Shown here in pieces: positions 43,972 to 53,369 of a DNA stretch of 64,000 nt; the first letter of the stretch is position 1; each line of letters starts with the position of its first letter. The position numbers and the translations under genes are program-made. Location: contig NZ_JARKNA010000007.1 of assembly GCF_029360765.1 (NCBI RefSeq), positions 65,957-129,956 on the forward strand. Direction: 5' to 3'. The notes under the pieces were generated by a model, which ran no database searches, was not told the origin of the DNA, and saw only the letters and a list, made by a program, of their open reading frames with translations. Origin of the DNA: Terrimonas pollutisoli. Lineage in GTDB: Bacteria; Bacteroidota; Bacteroidia; Chitinophagales; Chitinophagaceae.

Positions 43972-44007
43972 AAAGAGTGAACGAAACTATAAGATCGTTC
44001 ACTCTTT
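43972..44007. terminator. bidirectional-type hairpin (AAAGAGTGAACGA stem)
   Basis: AAAGAGTGAACGA (43972-43984) and TCGTTCACTCTTT (43995-44007) form a 13-bp perfect stem whose A and T ends supply a T run on both strands. It lies downstream of the minus-strand phosphoglucomutase and upstream of pcm. Confidence 0.6.
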
Positions 44008-44024
44008 CTATTTTAAGAATTCAC

Positions 44025-44066
44025 TGTAAGGGTTGCCAACTTTCAAAAAAGTTGGCAACCCTTACA
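44025..44066. repeat. perfect 18-bp hairpin built on AAGGGTTGCCAAC
   Basis: TGTAAGGGTTGCCAACTT (44025-44042) is matched by AAGTTGGCAACCCTTACA (44049-44066) around a 6-base loop. It lies 6 bases from the phosphoglucomutase stop and has no T run. Such long perfect stems are more like a mobile palindrome than a terminator. Confidence 0.65.
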
Positions 44067-44072
44067 ATAGCA

Positions 44073-45797
44073 TTACAGCTTCATGTCTGCGATAATTGCC
44101 TTTAGTTTATCATCCAGCTGTTTATTCACTTTGTCAAAGTCGGCTGCATTATCCAGTTTTTCCTGTATGCTGAAATAGAATTTGATCTTCGGTTCGGTGC
44201 CGCTTGGCCTTGCCGATATCAAACTCCCATCGGCTAATACAAACTGCAGCACATTTGACTTGGGCAGGTTGATGGTCCACTCCTCGCCTGTCTGTGGATT
44301 TTTACCCTTGCTTATTTCATAGTCCAGCAATTTCACAACAGCCGATCCGTTGATGGTCTTAGGCGGGTTGCTCCGATAGCTCTCCATCATGGCAGCTATT
44401 TGTTGTTGCCCGTCCATTCCTTTTTTAGTAATGGAAATGAGATCTTCTTTGAAGAAACCATATTCAACATACAAATCAATCAATTTTTCAAACAGGCTTC
44501 TTCCTTTATTCTTTTCATAGGCTGCCATCTCGCAAAGCAGCGCCACGGCACTTACTGCATCTTTATCCCTGATCTTATCACCGATCATCAGGCCGAAGCT
44601 TTCTTCGCCACCGATCACATAGTTTTCTTTTCCTTCTTTCTCGCGGATCATTTCAGCGATCCATTTAAATCCTGTCAGTACATTATAGCAGGCCACCTCA
44701 TTTTTCTCTGCAATGCGGTTGATCAAACCAGTGGTTACGATCGTCGTGATCACCATGTCATTTGGCTGAGCAATCCCTTTAGCTCTCCTGGCCTCGATCA
44801 TATAGTTAAATGCCAGTACCGCTGTCTGGTTGCCATTCATCAACACCCATTCACCATGATTATTTTTTATACCGATGCCCACCCTGTCTGCATCCGGATC
44901 TGTACCCAGCAAGATGTCTGCATCGATGGCTTTGGCTTTTGCCAGGCCGATACTCATGGTTTCTTTTTCTTCCGGATTAGGATACCCCACTGTTGGAAAG
45001 TTTCCATTCGGTTCCTTCTGTTCCTCTACAATCGTCACATTGGTAAATCCAAAGCGCTTCAATACATCAGGCACCAGCATAATACCGGTGCCGTGTATAG
45101 GCGTGTATACAATTTTTAAATCGTGTTGCTTGGCGATCACATCCGGGTAAACGCTCAATCCTTTTACCATCTCCATATAGGCATCATCCACCTCTTTGCC
45201 GATAATGGTAATATTTCCATCACTACCGCTCCACTTCACATCATCTACGGAAGCAATTTTTTCCACTTCTTTGATCACATTTTTATCATGTGGTGGCACC
45301 AGTTGTCCGCCATCATTCCAGTAAGCTTTATATCCATTATATTCTTTTGGATTGTGCGAAGCAGTACATACCACGCCACCATGACATTTAAAATACCGAA
45401 TAGCAAATGACAATTCCGGCGTAGGCCGCAAGGCCTCAAACAAGAAAACCTTAATACCATTAGCGGCAAATACATGCGCCGTTGTCTCTGCAAAAAAACG
45501 GCTGTTATTGCGGCTGTCATGGGCTATAGCTACACGAACTTCATCAGCACCCACAATTTGTTTCAGGTAGTTGGCGTATCCCTGTGTAGCCATACCAACA
45601 GTATATTTGTTCATACGGTTGGTACCCACACCCATAATGCCACGAAGCCCGCCGGTACCAAATTCCAGGTTGCGATAAAAAGAATCAGCTAATTCATTTG
45701 GATTTTCTTGCTGAAGTTTTAATATCTCGTCTTTTGTTGCCTGGTCAAAATTTCCACTAAGCCAGGTATTCACCTTTTGTTGAATGGCAGCATCCAT
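44073..45797 (-). CDS. phospho-sugar mutase (phosphoglucomutase/phosphomannomutase family)
   Basis: A 574-residue alpha-D-phosphohexomutase that interconverts hexose 1- and 6-phosphates, feeding nucleotide-sugar and polysaccharide synthesis. The phosphoserine loop is VCTASHNPKEYNGYKAYW, the metal loop LLGTDPDADRVG, the sugar-binding loop GGEESFG and the phosphate-binding loop RPSGTEPKIKFY. The length and the GTGGLRGIMGVGTNRMN start match the long PgcA-type enzymes. It is monocistronic by spacing. Confidence 0.93.
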   Translation of the reverse strand: MDAAIQQKVNTWLSGNFDQATKDEILKLQQENPNELADSFYRNLEFGTGGLRGIMGVGTNRMNKYTVGMATQGYANYLKQIVGADEVRVAIAHDSRNNSRFFAETTAHVFAANGIKVFLFEALRPTPELSFAIRYFKCHGGVVCTASHNPKEYNGYKAYWNDGGQLVPPHDKNVIKEVEKIASVDDVKWSGSDGNITIIGKEVDDAYMEMVKGLSVYPDVIAKQHDLKIVYTPIHGTGIMLVPDVLKRFGFTNVTIVEEQKEPNGNFPTVGYPNPEEKETMSIGLAKAKAIDADILLGTDPDADRVGIGIKNNHGEWVLMNGNQTAVLAFNYMIEARRAKGIAQPNDMVITTIVTTGLINRIAEKNEVACYNVLTGFKWIAEMIREKEGKENYVIGGEESFGLMIGDKIRDKDAVSAVALLCEMAAYEKNKGRSLFEKLIDLYVEYGFFKEDLISITKKGMDGQQQIAAMMESYRSNPPKTINGSAVVKLLDYEISKGKNPQTGEEWTINLPKSNVLQFVLADGSLISARPSGTEPKIKFYFSIQEKLDNAADFDKVNKQLDDKLKAIIADMKL

Positions 45798-45907
45798 ATA
45801 ATTAGTTTATGATTTTGGTTTATGGTTTTGTTTGATCGTTATCGGGTTGAAGTTATCAATTTTTAGCATGCAAATCTACTTAAGCCGGGGAAACGTATTT
45901 TTGTTTT

Positions 45908-46948
45908 ATGAAGCCAGCACCTGTGCTAAACTCATCGTCTGTTGCGACGCTACTTTCATCTTCCTGGAAAAAGCTCTGCCTTTTTTTATTATTTGTTTGT
46001 TCGTTTATTTTTTTAGCTGCACAGGATACGACTACGACAAATATCGGAACGGTTGTGACACAACAATTAGTCAGTCCTGCGGCAGAAAAAGTTGATCAGG
46101 TGCCTAATAAAAAAAGGGTCTTACTAATTGCAGGTATCAACGTGGCCGGTTACGGTGGTTCTTTGATCGCATTAAACAGCGCCTGGTATAAAGGTTATGC
46201 AAAAACATCTTTTCACAGTTTTGACGACAGCAGGGAGTGGTTACAGGTGGACAAGGCGGGGCATGCCTGGGGTGCTTATAATGCCAGTCGCGGCACTACA
46301 GCCATGTGGGACTGGGCGGGGTTTCCGCATAAAAAATCAGTATGGATCGGCGGCCTTAGTAGCATGGCTTATCTCACCACTATCGAATTCATGGATGCGT
46401 ACTCCGCTAAATGGGGATGGAGTTGGAGCGATATCGGCGCCAATATCTTTGGTTCCGGCCTGTTTATGGGCCAGGAATTTTTGTGGAATGAGCAGCGCAT
46501 CCAATATAAATTTTCATTTCATCACAAAGACTACGGTGAACAACAACTGGAACAACGGGCTGATGATCTATTTGGCAAACCCTGGTATGAACGAATGTTG
46601 AAAGATTACAATGCACAAACCTATTGGCTGAGTTTTAATCTCCGGTCCTTTTTAAAAAACAGCAACCTGCCCGCCTGGCTCAATATCTCGTTTGGCTATG
46701 GCGCCGATGGGATGTTGGGTGGCTTTGAAAATAAATGGACGGATGATGCAGACAACGAAATCAGCCGGACCGATATTCCAAGAAAAAGACAATTCTACCT
46801 GGCTCCTGACATTGACTTTACCAAAATAAAAACCAAAAGCAGGTTTCTAAAAACAACTTTCGCCGTGCTGAATTCTTTCAAGTGCCCTGCACCAGCTTTG
46901 ATGCTGGATAGTAAAGGCAAGTTGAAAGCTTATGCTATTTACTTCTAG
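45908..46948 (+). CDS. DUF2279 exported protein
   Basis: A 346-residue protein with a hydrophobic leader at about residues 20-38 (LCLFLLFVCSFIFLAAQ). The middle part, DKAGHAWGAYNASRGTTAMW with FMDAYSAKWGWSWSDIGANI, matches the DUF2279 family of uncharacterised membrane-associated proteins. HH and WNEQRIQYKFSFHHKDYG suggest a barrel or PAP2-like periphery, but this is not certain. It ends 30 bases from the convergent response regulator. Confidence 0.75.
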   Translation: MKPAPVLNSSSVATLLSSSWKKLCLFLLFVCSFIFLAAQDTTTTNIGTVVTQQLVSPAAEKVDQVPNKKRVLLIAGINVAGYGGSLIALNSAWYKGYAKTSFHSFDDSREWLQVDKAGHAWGAYNASRGTTAMWDWAGFPHKKSVWIGGLSSMAYLTTIEFMDAYSAKWGWSWSDIGANIFGSGLFMGQEFLWNEQRIQYKFSFHHKDYGEQQLEQRADDLFGKPWYERMLKDYNAQTYWLSFNLRSFLKNSNLPAWLNISFGYGADGMLGGFENKWTDDADNEISRTDIPRKRQFYLAPDIDFTKIKTKSRFLKTTFAVLNSFKCPAPALMLDSKGKLKAYAIYF

Positions 46949-46978
46949 GAATCTTTTGACCGGGGACCACGTAACGAA

Positions 46979-47731
46979 TCATAATTCATTGATCCATTTT
47001 CGAAAATGAGGGGCCATTTCCTGGCTGACGATAATTTGATGAGGTAAGTCGGGGAAAACCAGGTCGACCTGCAATTTCACTTTTTCATAGGCCTTGTAAC
47101 TTTTTATAAACCCAATATTGATGATATATTGGCGATTGGCCCTGAAAAAAATGGAGGAATCCAATTCGTCTTCCAATTCGGCCAGGTGCCGTTCTGCGAT
47201 ATATTTTTTACCGTCTTTGTCGATTACATATACCAATTTATTTTCTGTATAGATAACCACGATGTCGTCCATCTTTAGCGGGATATTTTCAATCCCCTTT
47301 CGTACCAACAATCTCGACCTGCCCTTTGGCTTGAATAATTGTAAAAACGACTCATTGTGTTGAGCAAAATGATTTTCCAGTGTTTTATACTTCGCCAATG
47401 TTTTGTTCAGGTCCCGTTGATCAATTGGTTTAAGCAGGTAGTCGATACCATTGTGCTCAAAAGCATTTAACACGAATTGATCATAACCCGTTACAAAAAC
47501 GACGGGACTTTTTATACTGACCTGGTTAAAGATTTCAAAAGATAAACCATCCGGCAATTGAACGTCAGAGAATATCAGGTCGGGGGAGGGATGAGCAGAT
47601 AAATAATCAACGCTCTCCTTTACCGTAGCAATGGAAGCCACTACTTCAGTATCCGGCGCCGTGTCTAAAAGCATTTTCTTAAACTCCTCGGCTATAATCC
47701 GCTCATCTTCTATGATAACAGCTTTCAACAT
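46979..47731 (-). CDS. LytTR-family response regulator
   Basis: A 250-residue two-component regulator. The receiver domain (about 1-120) has the acidic pair E8-D9, the phosphoacceptor D56 in FSDVQLPDG, the VTGY switch and the Lys in YLLKPID. The LytTR DNA-binding domain (about 145-250) contains FFRANRQYIINIGFIKSY. The paired LytS-type kinase, usually adjacent, is not found next to it in this window. Confidence 0.92.
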   Translation of the reverse strand: MLKAVIIEDERIIAEEFKKMLLDTAPDTEVVASIATVKESVDYLSAHPSPDLIFSDVQLPDGLSFEIFNQVSIKSPVVFVTGYDQFVLNAFEHNGIDYLLKPIDQRDLNKTLAKYKTLENHFAQHNESFLQLFKPKGRSRLLVRKGIENIPLKMDDIVVIYTENKLVYVIDKDGKKYIAERHLAELEDELDSSIFFRANRQYIINIGFIKSYKAYEKVKLQVDLVFPDLPHQIIVSQEMAPHFRKWINEL

Positions 47732-48098
47732 TTTATTTTTTCAATACTCGTAAAAGTAATTGCTGTTTTTTCAAACCTCTTGTCTGATCAACTACGCATT
47801 TGAGAGAAAAACTGCGAAAGGAATTTTTGGTATACCAGGAGTTAAGCTCTGAATAATATACGTGGTCGGAATCCGACGGCTTATTCAGCATTGCTTTGTT
47901 TTTCTCAGTGATGGTATGAAAAAACGACGTCATACAGCAAGACATAGTCCTTACTGGACAGACAGGCAGGTTATGACCGCTGATGCATCAGTCTACCAAA
48001 TAAGCAGGATTTGACAAAGGAGTGACTTTGGTTTACCGCTCATCATCGCGATTGACAATGGAGACTTGTCCATTTTTTACCTACAGGCGTTTGTGCAT
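47732..48098. other. intergenic region upstream of the response regulator
   Basis: Within these 367 bases I see no gene I can support. A 70-codon minus-strand frame ends two bases before the regulator start but has no recognisable domain. The promoter of the regulator should lie here. Confidence 0.45.
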
Positions 48099-48599
48099 TT
48101 ATTCTAAATAAGCACCCACGATATTTTCTTCCTTCACTTCAACAAAAATATGTTCCTGCAGCGTGGTAGCGATCGACAGACCGACATAGTCCGAATGAAC
48201 CGGAAATGAATTATGACTTCTTTCCACCAATACAAGAGCCTGTATCTTTTTGGGATGATAAGTAAGGAATGGCTTTAAAGCATACAATAACGTTTTACCG
48301 CTATTAGCCACATCATCTACCAGGATGATGACTTTATCATTAAAATCGAATGTTTCACTTAATTCGATTTCGTGTGGCATGCGTTTATCAAGCGCAATAG
48401 TTAACAGTTTTGTTTTTACGTCCGATATTTCCCCAATCATTTTTTGAATCGTACGGGCAACTACACTCCCACTTTCCCGGATACCGGCTAATATTATTTC
48501 TTTTTCGTCATGATTATTCTCTATTATCTCCAGTGCCATCCGGCGGAGTTTCTGGGCTGCTGCCTGCTGATCAAGTATATAATTTTTGTTTTTTGTCAT
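48099..48599 (-). CDS. phosphoribosyltransferase-fold protein (PyrR-like)
   Basis: A 166-residue type I PRTase-fold protein. The PRPP loop is VIILVDDVANSGKTLLYAL, and RMALEIIENNHDEKEIILAG followed by RESGSVVAR fits the pyrimidine regulator PyrR and related phosphoribosyltransferases. The ATG at 48599 is chosen over one 8 codons earlier because it starts the conserved part. It may make UMP from uracil or act as a regulator; without a pyr operon next to it the role is open. Confidence 0.8.
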   Translation of the reverse strand: MTKNKNYILDQQAAAQKLRRMALEIIENNHDEKEIILAGIRESGSVVARTIQKMIGEISDVKTKLLTIALDKRMPHEIELSETFDFNDKVIILVDDVANSGKTLLYALKPFLTYHPKKIQALVLVERSHNSFPVHSDYVGLSIATTLQEHIFVEVKEENIVGAYLE

Positions 48600-48679
48600 A
48601 AACCTATTAAACCTTTTAAACATTAAACTTTTAAACCTTTGCCTAACAACCCGTAAATTAGCGATTGTATTTATACACC

Positions 48680-50002
48680 ATGCAAATAGCGCAACAAATT
48701 TTATTCATTCTTGTCAGTGGCCTTGCCATTTGGTTGTTTTCAAAAAAAGTAAAAGAGATTAGCCGAAACATCAAACTGGGTCGTGATGAAGATTTGAGTG
48801 ACAATTCAACACAGCGCTGGCAAAACGTGTTGCTACTTGCCTTTGGTCAGAAAAAAATGTTTCGCAATCCATTGGTGGCTGTACTGCATTTTTTTGTGTA
48901 TGCCGGTTTTATCATTATTAATATAGAAGTGCTGGAGATTGTGCTCGATGGCATTTTTGGCACCCATCGTTTATTTGCTAATATGCTGGGAGGCTTTTAT
49001 ACTTTCCTGATCAACGCATTTGAAGTATTGGCGGTTTTGGTAATCGTGGCCTGTGCAATTTTCCTTGTCCGCAGAAATATCATCAAACTCAGGCGATTTA
49101 TCAATAAGGACCTGGATGGCTGGCCACGCAGTGATGCCAATTATATCCTGATAACCGAGATCGCATTGATGCTTTTATTTCTCACCTTAAATGCGAGTGA
49201 TACCTTACTGCAAACAAGAGGTGTTGAACATTATGCGGCACACCCTACCGGCAATTTTATTTTCTCCCAATTACTCCAGCCTGTTTTAAATGGTACTGAC
49301 AACAATGGCCTCCTGACGATAGAAAGAGCCTGTTGGTGGTTGCACATTATTGGCATATTTGCTTTTTTAAATTACCTGCCTTACTCCAAGCACCTGCATA
49401 TTATTCTTGCATTTCCGAATGCTTATTATGCAAGATTGCAGCCAATGGGCAAAATGGAAAATATGCCGGCTATACAAAACGAGGTACTGTATGCTATGCA
49501 ACCAGAACTGGCACCGACAGATGCATCTACAGAGCCACCTAAAAAATTTGGCGCTAAGGATATCACAGACCTGAGCTGGAAAAATTTACTGGATGCATAT
49601 AGCTGTACAGAGTGCGGAAGATGCTCGGCGGCTTGCCCGGCTAATATTACCGGTAAATTGTTATCCCCCCGTAAGATCATGATGGATACCCGTGACCGGG
49701 CCGAAGAAATTGGTAAGAATATTAATAAAAATGGGGAATTCAAGGAAGACGGTAAGACCTTGTTGCATGATTACATTTCTGTGGAAGAACTACGTGCCTG
49801 TACGAGTTGTAATGCCTGCGTACAGGAATGCCCTGTCAGCATCAATCCGCTTGATATTATTCTTCAACTTCGCCGCTACCTGGTGATGGAGGAAAGCAAT
49901 TCACCCCAGGAATGGGCGGTAATGTTTAGCAATGTTGAAAATAATTTTGCGCCCTGGAAATTTAGTCCCGATGAAAGAGACAGATGGACAGAAGAGGTGT
50001 AA
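48680..50002 (+). CDS. membrane-bound iron-sulfur oxidoreductase subunit (HdrC/GlpC-like with NarI-like domain)
   Basis: A 440-residue redox protein. The N-terminal ~270 residues contain about six membrane segments (QILFILVSGLAIWLFSKKV, LVAVLHFFVYAGFIIINIEV and others), resembling the cytochrome b-type NarI domain. The C-terminal part has two 4Fe-4S binding sets, CTECGRCSAACP and CTSCNACVQECP. Its partner with two CCG domains is encoded at 53370; together they should form a quinone-linked reductase. The ATG at 48680 is preferred over an in-frame TTG five codons upstream. Confidence 0.85.
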   Translation: MQIAQQILFILVSGLAIWLFSKKVKEISRNIKLGRDEDLSDNSTQRWQNVLLLAFGQKKMFRNPLVAVLHFFVYAGFIIINIEVLEIVLDGIFGTHRLFANMLGGFYTFLINAFEVLAVLVIVACAIFLVRRNIIKLRRFINKDLDGWPRSDANYILITEIALMLLFLTLNASDTLLQTRGVEHYAAHPTGNFIFSQLLQPVLNGTDNNGLLTIERACWWLHIIGIFAFLNYLPYSKHLHIILAFPNAYYARLQPMGKMENMPAIQNEVLYAMQPELAPTDASTEPPKKFGAKDITDLSWKNLLDAYSCTECGRCSAACPANITGKLLSPRKIMMDTRDRAEEIGKNINKNGEFKEDGKTLLHDYISVEELRACTSCNACVQECPVSINPLDIILQLRRYLVMEESNSPQEWAVMFSNVENNFAPWKFSPDERDRWTEEV

Positions 50003-50073
50003 CTACCAGGGTGTTTTATTTTTTACCATAACATTCTGATCTTATTCGTGCATTCAACAATTGAATTTTCTCA

Positions 50074-50403
50074 ATGAACATACAATCATTCCCCTTCCAA
50101 ACATTTGACTGGTCTTCTATCCCAAAGGAGGAGCATGCAGGTGAAACAGGTGTTGCATACTGGCAGGTAAAAATGCTGAACAACATCCGCATCCGGCTGG
50201 TGGAATATTCGCCCGGTTACAAAGCCGATCACTGGTGTAAGAAGGGCCATGTGCTCTATTGCTTTGACGGCGAGATGCAGACAGAATTGGAAGACGGCCG
50301 GGTGATGAAACTTACAGCAGGCATGTGTTACCTTGTTGGAGATAATAATGAGTCTCATCGTTCCTCTACCATCGATGGCTGTAAACTTTTCATCGTAGAT
50401 TAA
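50074..50403 (+). CDS. DHCW-motif cupin-fold protein
   Basis: A 109-residue single-domain cupin. The motif YKADHWCKKGHVLYCFDGEM has a His-Trp-Cys order and a second His as in the DHCW family, and HRSSTIDGCKLFIVD closes the barrel. A metal-bound enzyme or sensor is possible; no function is known. It lies between the two iron-sulfur genes without obvious link. Confidence 0.82.
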   Translation: MNIQSFPFQTFDWSSIPKEEHAGETGVAYWQVKMLNNIRIRLVEYSPGYKADHWCKKGHVLYCFDGEMQTELEDGRVMKLTAGMCYLVGDNNESHRSSTIDGCKLFIVD

Positions 50404-50710
50404 ATACTTCTAGTGTTATTTTTAATCACAAGCTGACGTATCCTACAAAGAGGCTCAGAGATTTTCACATGCCGCCTTATCACTAGAGAAACTATTGAAT
50501 TATTTTTTCTCCCTGTGTCTCAGTGCCTCTGTGCCTCGGTGCTTCAAACAAATTCTTGTCGTTAGAAATTATGGAACACAACGCCACGGACATAGGGGCA
50601 CAGAGATGTTCACATTCCGACTTATCACCTGTTTACAATATAATAAACTTAACATGACACTAGCTGATCAATTCAATCTGCTCGTTTACTGTCGCAACAC
50701 AGCCAGGCAA
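50404..50710. other. intergenic region
   Basis: No gene or RNA is recognised in this 307-base convergent gap. A pair of similar phrases (CTCAGTGCCTCTGTGCCTCG and its counterpart GACATAGGGGCACAGAG) forms an imperfect inverted repeat at about 50518-50606. Confidence 0.45.
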
Positions 50711-51205
50711 CTATCGCTCATCTGCGCTTGGGCCATACATGCCCGGAACCGGCACATTTAATAAACGCAGGTAAACAGACAATTGTCCGCGGTGATGAAT
50801 ATGATGACTGAGAGCCCAGCCCCTGATAGCAACTTTTTTGGGCGTATTAAACATCACCTTATCGCCCACACGAACTATCCATGGCTTGCTGAAATCCTCA
50901 TCCTGCATGGAAGAAAGCTCATTAACAGCCGTATCAAGATTTGTTTGAAATATAGAGATCAACTCATCCTGTGAAGCTGCTACATGTGCTTTAAAGGGCC
51001 TGGCGGCAAAGTCAAAGTCATCAATATTTTTTATATCAGCTATCCATTTAAAATTTTCAGCAATATGTGTCGCCAGTCGTCCGAGCGACATTGATTTTTC
51101 ATGTGGCTTCCATTCGGCTTTCTCTAATGGTACTCTCTCCAGCATTTTCTTAGTGAGCGAAGCTTCGTGTTTTAATTCAGCAATAAATGCATCTTTTATT
51201 GGCAT
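50711..51205 (-). CDS. DinB-family protein
   Basis: A 164-residue four-helix-bundle protein of the DinB/YfiT superfamily, whose members include metal- and thiol-dependent transferases (some use bacillithiol). Metal-binding His candidates are in LATHIAENFKW and LSHHIHHRGQLSVYLRLL (HxxxH). The bshC gene in this window makes a bacillithiol link attractive, but that is inference. Confidence 0.85.
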   Translation of the reverse strand: MPIKDAFIAELKHEASLTKKMLERVPLEKAEWKPHEKSMSLGRLATHIAENFKWIADIKNIDDFDFAARPFKAHVAASQDELISIFQTNLDTAVNELSSMQDEDFSKPWIVRVGDKVMFNTPKKVAIRGWALSHHIHHRGQLSVYLRLLNVPVPGMYGPSADER

Positions 51206-51232
51206 ACCCGGGGATTTAAAATTTATTCATGT

Positions 51233-51967
51233 TTAATGATCTTTATGCGTCAGCTTATCCAGTCTCTCTTCAAATTTACCAACCTGTGCTTCTATATGAC
51301 CGGTCACCTCTTCGGGATGTCCCAGTTTATGTATAGCATCCCTCTTCTTCCACATTTTCCAGATTTGTATCAGTGCTGTAACCGCAAATATGCCACCTAT
51401 CACCCAATTCAGTACGTCCTGGTTGGTATTGATTTTATCAGCGATCAGTTGACCGCCAAAAATGAAAAGCAGGTTTCCGATAAATGTCCCGATGCCGATG
51501 CCGGCGATATAAGTGTTATAATGACTATTGCGGGGCAATAATATTTTTTTTGTAAACAGCACTGTGCTCCAACCAAACCAGAATGGGATTTGTACGGGGT
51601 TCACAACACTCATCGTAAAACCCAACAAAATGGTAGGCATATTACTGCTAAGGATGATATTCTTCCCGACCTTGGGATGAAGTGCTGCATAAAAGCTGGT
51701 AACGGCTAACGCAAGTACAATAGCCAGGGTAACCCACTCCAGTATCCGGAATATTTTTTCCTGCTTTCGTATCCAATCCATCGCCACCAGTGAAAGACGT
51801 ACATACATGATTTCGGCCAGTAATGATCCCGCGGAAAATAACATGGCAGCATAAATGCCATCCGACACCGATATCTGCATAGCGGCAACATTCAACGTTC
51901 CCAACGGCAATGAGCCAAGGAAGCTAACAAGCATGCCGGTAAGAAAAATTTTGAACAGTGGATGCAT
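51233..51967 (-). CDS. LysE-family transporter
   Basis: A 244-residue membrane protein with about six helices; FLTGMLVSFLGSLPLGTLNV at the N terminus and SVVNPVQIPFWFGW in the middle are LysE/RhtB-type signatures for amino-acid or metabolite export. The C terminus is a charged tail (GKFEERLDKLTHKD). The ATG at 51967 is preferred: upstream codons come from the palindrome at 51997-52013 and are not part of the family. Confidence 0.83.
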   Translation of the reverse strand: MHPLFKIFLTGMLVSFLGSLPLGTLNVAAMQISVSDGIYAAMLFSAGSLLAEIMYVRLSLVAMDWIRKQEKIFRILEWVTLAIVLALAVTSFYAALHPKVGKNIILSSNMPTILLGFTMSVVNPVQIPFWFGWSTVLFTKKILLPRNSHYNTYIAGIGIGTFIGNLLFIFGGQLIADKINTNQDVLNWVIGGIFAVTALIQIWKMWKKRDAIHKLGHPEEVTGHIEAQVGKFEERLDKLTHKDH

Positions 51968-51996
51968 AGAAACGAAAATACGAAAGCCCCTCCAAA

Positions 51997-52013
51997 CCTC
52001 CCCGAAGGGGAGG
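51997..52013. repeat. CCTCCCC-GAA-GGGGAGG palindrome
   Basis: A 7-bp stem with a 3-base loop, preceded by CTCCAAA. The same CTCCAAACCTCCCC opening occurs inside miaB (55991-56004). It lies upstream of the LysE-family gene. Confidence 0.65.
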
Positions 52014-52130
52014 CTTCCCTTTGACACCGTTCAGGAGATCGAAGGAAAAAGTGCCGTCTAAAGAATTATCATGAAAAAAATATTAATCACCAATGATGCT
52101 TTTTGAAAAACGAGGTTAGTGTGTTGGTGG

Positions 52131-52149
52131 CTTCCCCTATTGGGGGAAG
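52131..52149. repeat. CTTCCCC-GGGGAAG palindrome
   Basis: A 7-bp stem with loop TATTG, 13 bases past the stop of the ATP-grasp gene. One of the CT-rich palindromes of this window. No T run on the minus strand. Confidence 0.5.
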
Positions 52150-52161
52150 TCGGAAGGGGGC

Positions 52162-53202
52162 CTAGTCATATTTCTCGAGCAATTTAAAGTGATCCCTTGA
52201 CTGTTTTAAAAAGTTCCATCCTCTTTTAAATGCCCAGTAGGGTGTTCCATTCTTATGATTATGCCTGCTGATTTGATATAAGGCTTTCCAATGTGCTAAT
52301 AAAACTTTATACGCTTTGCCCAGGCTCATATTACAATCATAAATATGATTGGGTTCAGCACCGCAACCGTTGAATTCGATGATCTGGAAATTTTTTCCTT
52401 CTTTAAGATCTTCGATTGAGGTTGTTTTTATATCGTACCTGCCATAGTAAAAAGAAGTGTAATGACTAAGTTCATCAAACACTTCATGCATTTTTTCATT
52501 GATCTCGTTGTGAAGATTGGTAAAATGTGCGCCGCGGTTATGATTGCCTGCATACGACAGGTAGAATATTTCACCGGCCGGTAACACCCTGTCAAACCGA
52601 TGACCATGGCGATGCTGCATTTCCGCCATCCTGAATTTTGCACGGGGATGTTGCTCCGTTAATTCTTTTAAAGTAGATAACCCGTCTCCCTTTACGTGTA
52701 ACAGCTCTTTATCAATAAAACCACTAACGATTCCTTTTTTTTGATTGGGATGGCGGTAATAAAACACACTCACTTCCACCGGCAGCTCGATCAAATCCTG
52801 TACGATATATTCAACAGGTATTTTTTCATGATATTTGATGAGTTGCTCTTCGTTTTCAATTTTCCGGAACAGTATGCCCTTCATGCCCACATCGGGTTTC
52901 ACAATAAAAGGAAACCGAAAATCAGCTTCTGCAATTCTTTTTTTGACTTCGGCAACCGGCCAGTCATGCATAATATAAATAGTGCGGGGAACAAGCTCCG
53001 GGGGCAACTGATCATACATTTCTTTTTTTCCTTCTCCTTCAAATCCGCCAAAAGTGATAGTCGGATTGGAAGAACTGAAAAACCAAAATGACCAACTTCT
53101 TAAACAATACCAAAACCATACAGGACTGATGGGAGCATAGAGTACGTAAAAATTCCATAGCTCCCAATTCATCAATCGTTGAAAAAATTTGTTGTTCTTC
53201 AT
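52162..53202 (-). CDS. ATP-grasp-fold protein
   Basis: A 346-residue protein with an ATP-grasp domain: the nucleotide-binding strand FPFIVKPDVGMKGILFRKI and VEYIVQDLIELPVEVSVFYY are visible, and NFQIIEFNGCGAEPNH carries the C-terminal metal ligands. ATP-grasp enzymes join carboxylates to amines or thiols; the substrate is unknown. The N terminus (MKNNKFFQRLMNWELWNFYV then a Trp/Phe-rich stretch) could associate with the membrane. The start at 53202 excludes an upstream open frame without family character. Confidence 0.78.
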   Translation of the reverse strand: MKNNKFFQRLMNWELWNFYVLYAPISPVWFWYCLRSWSFWFFSSSNPTITFGGFEGEGKKEMYDQLPPELVPRTIYIMHDWPVAEVKKRIAEADFRFPFIVKPDVGMKGILFRKIENEEQLIKYHEKIPVEYIVQDLIELPVEVSVFYYRHPNQKKGIVSGFIDKELLHVKGDGLSTLKELTEQHPRAKFRMAEMQHRHGHRFDRVLPAGEIFYLSYAGNHNRGAHFTNLHNEINEKMHEVFDELSHYTSFYYGRYDIKTTSIEDLKEGKNFQIIEFNGCGAEPNHIYDCNMSLGKAYKVLLAHWKALYQISRHNHKNGTPYWAFKRGWNFLKQSRDHFKLLEKYD

Positions 53203-53369
53203 GCAGAACCGCAAAAATAAGCATGGGCAAATAGGAATTGAAAAAGATTTCACTGAACAAATCAACCATGAAATCCTTCGCACCGGGTTATTCCACTATA
53301 AAAAAATTATCCTTGCCATCCCTTACAATCCGATAATCCGTAATAGATTTGGTTCAAATTTTCAATTGC

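Noticed and set aside
44400..45119. 239-codon plus-strand frame opposite phosphoglucomutase
   Set aside because: Phe/His-rich antisense shadow of a well-defined enzyme.
47733..47945. 70-codon minus-strand frame ending just before the LytTR regulator
   Set aside because: No recognisable domain and no kinase features; proximity to the regulator is the only point in favour.
51968..52027. N-terminal extension of the LysE-family protein
   Set aside because: It is encoded by a palindromic intergenic element and lacks the transporter's normal start.
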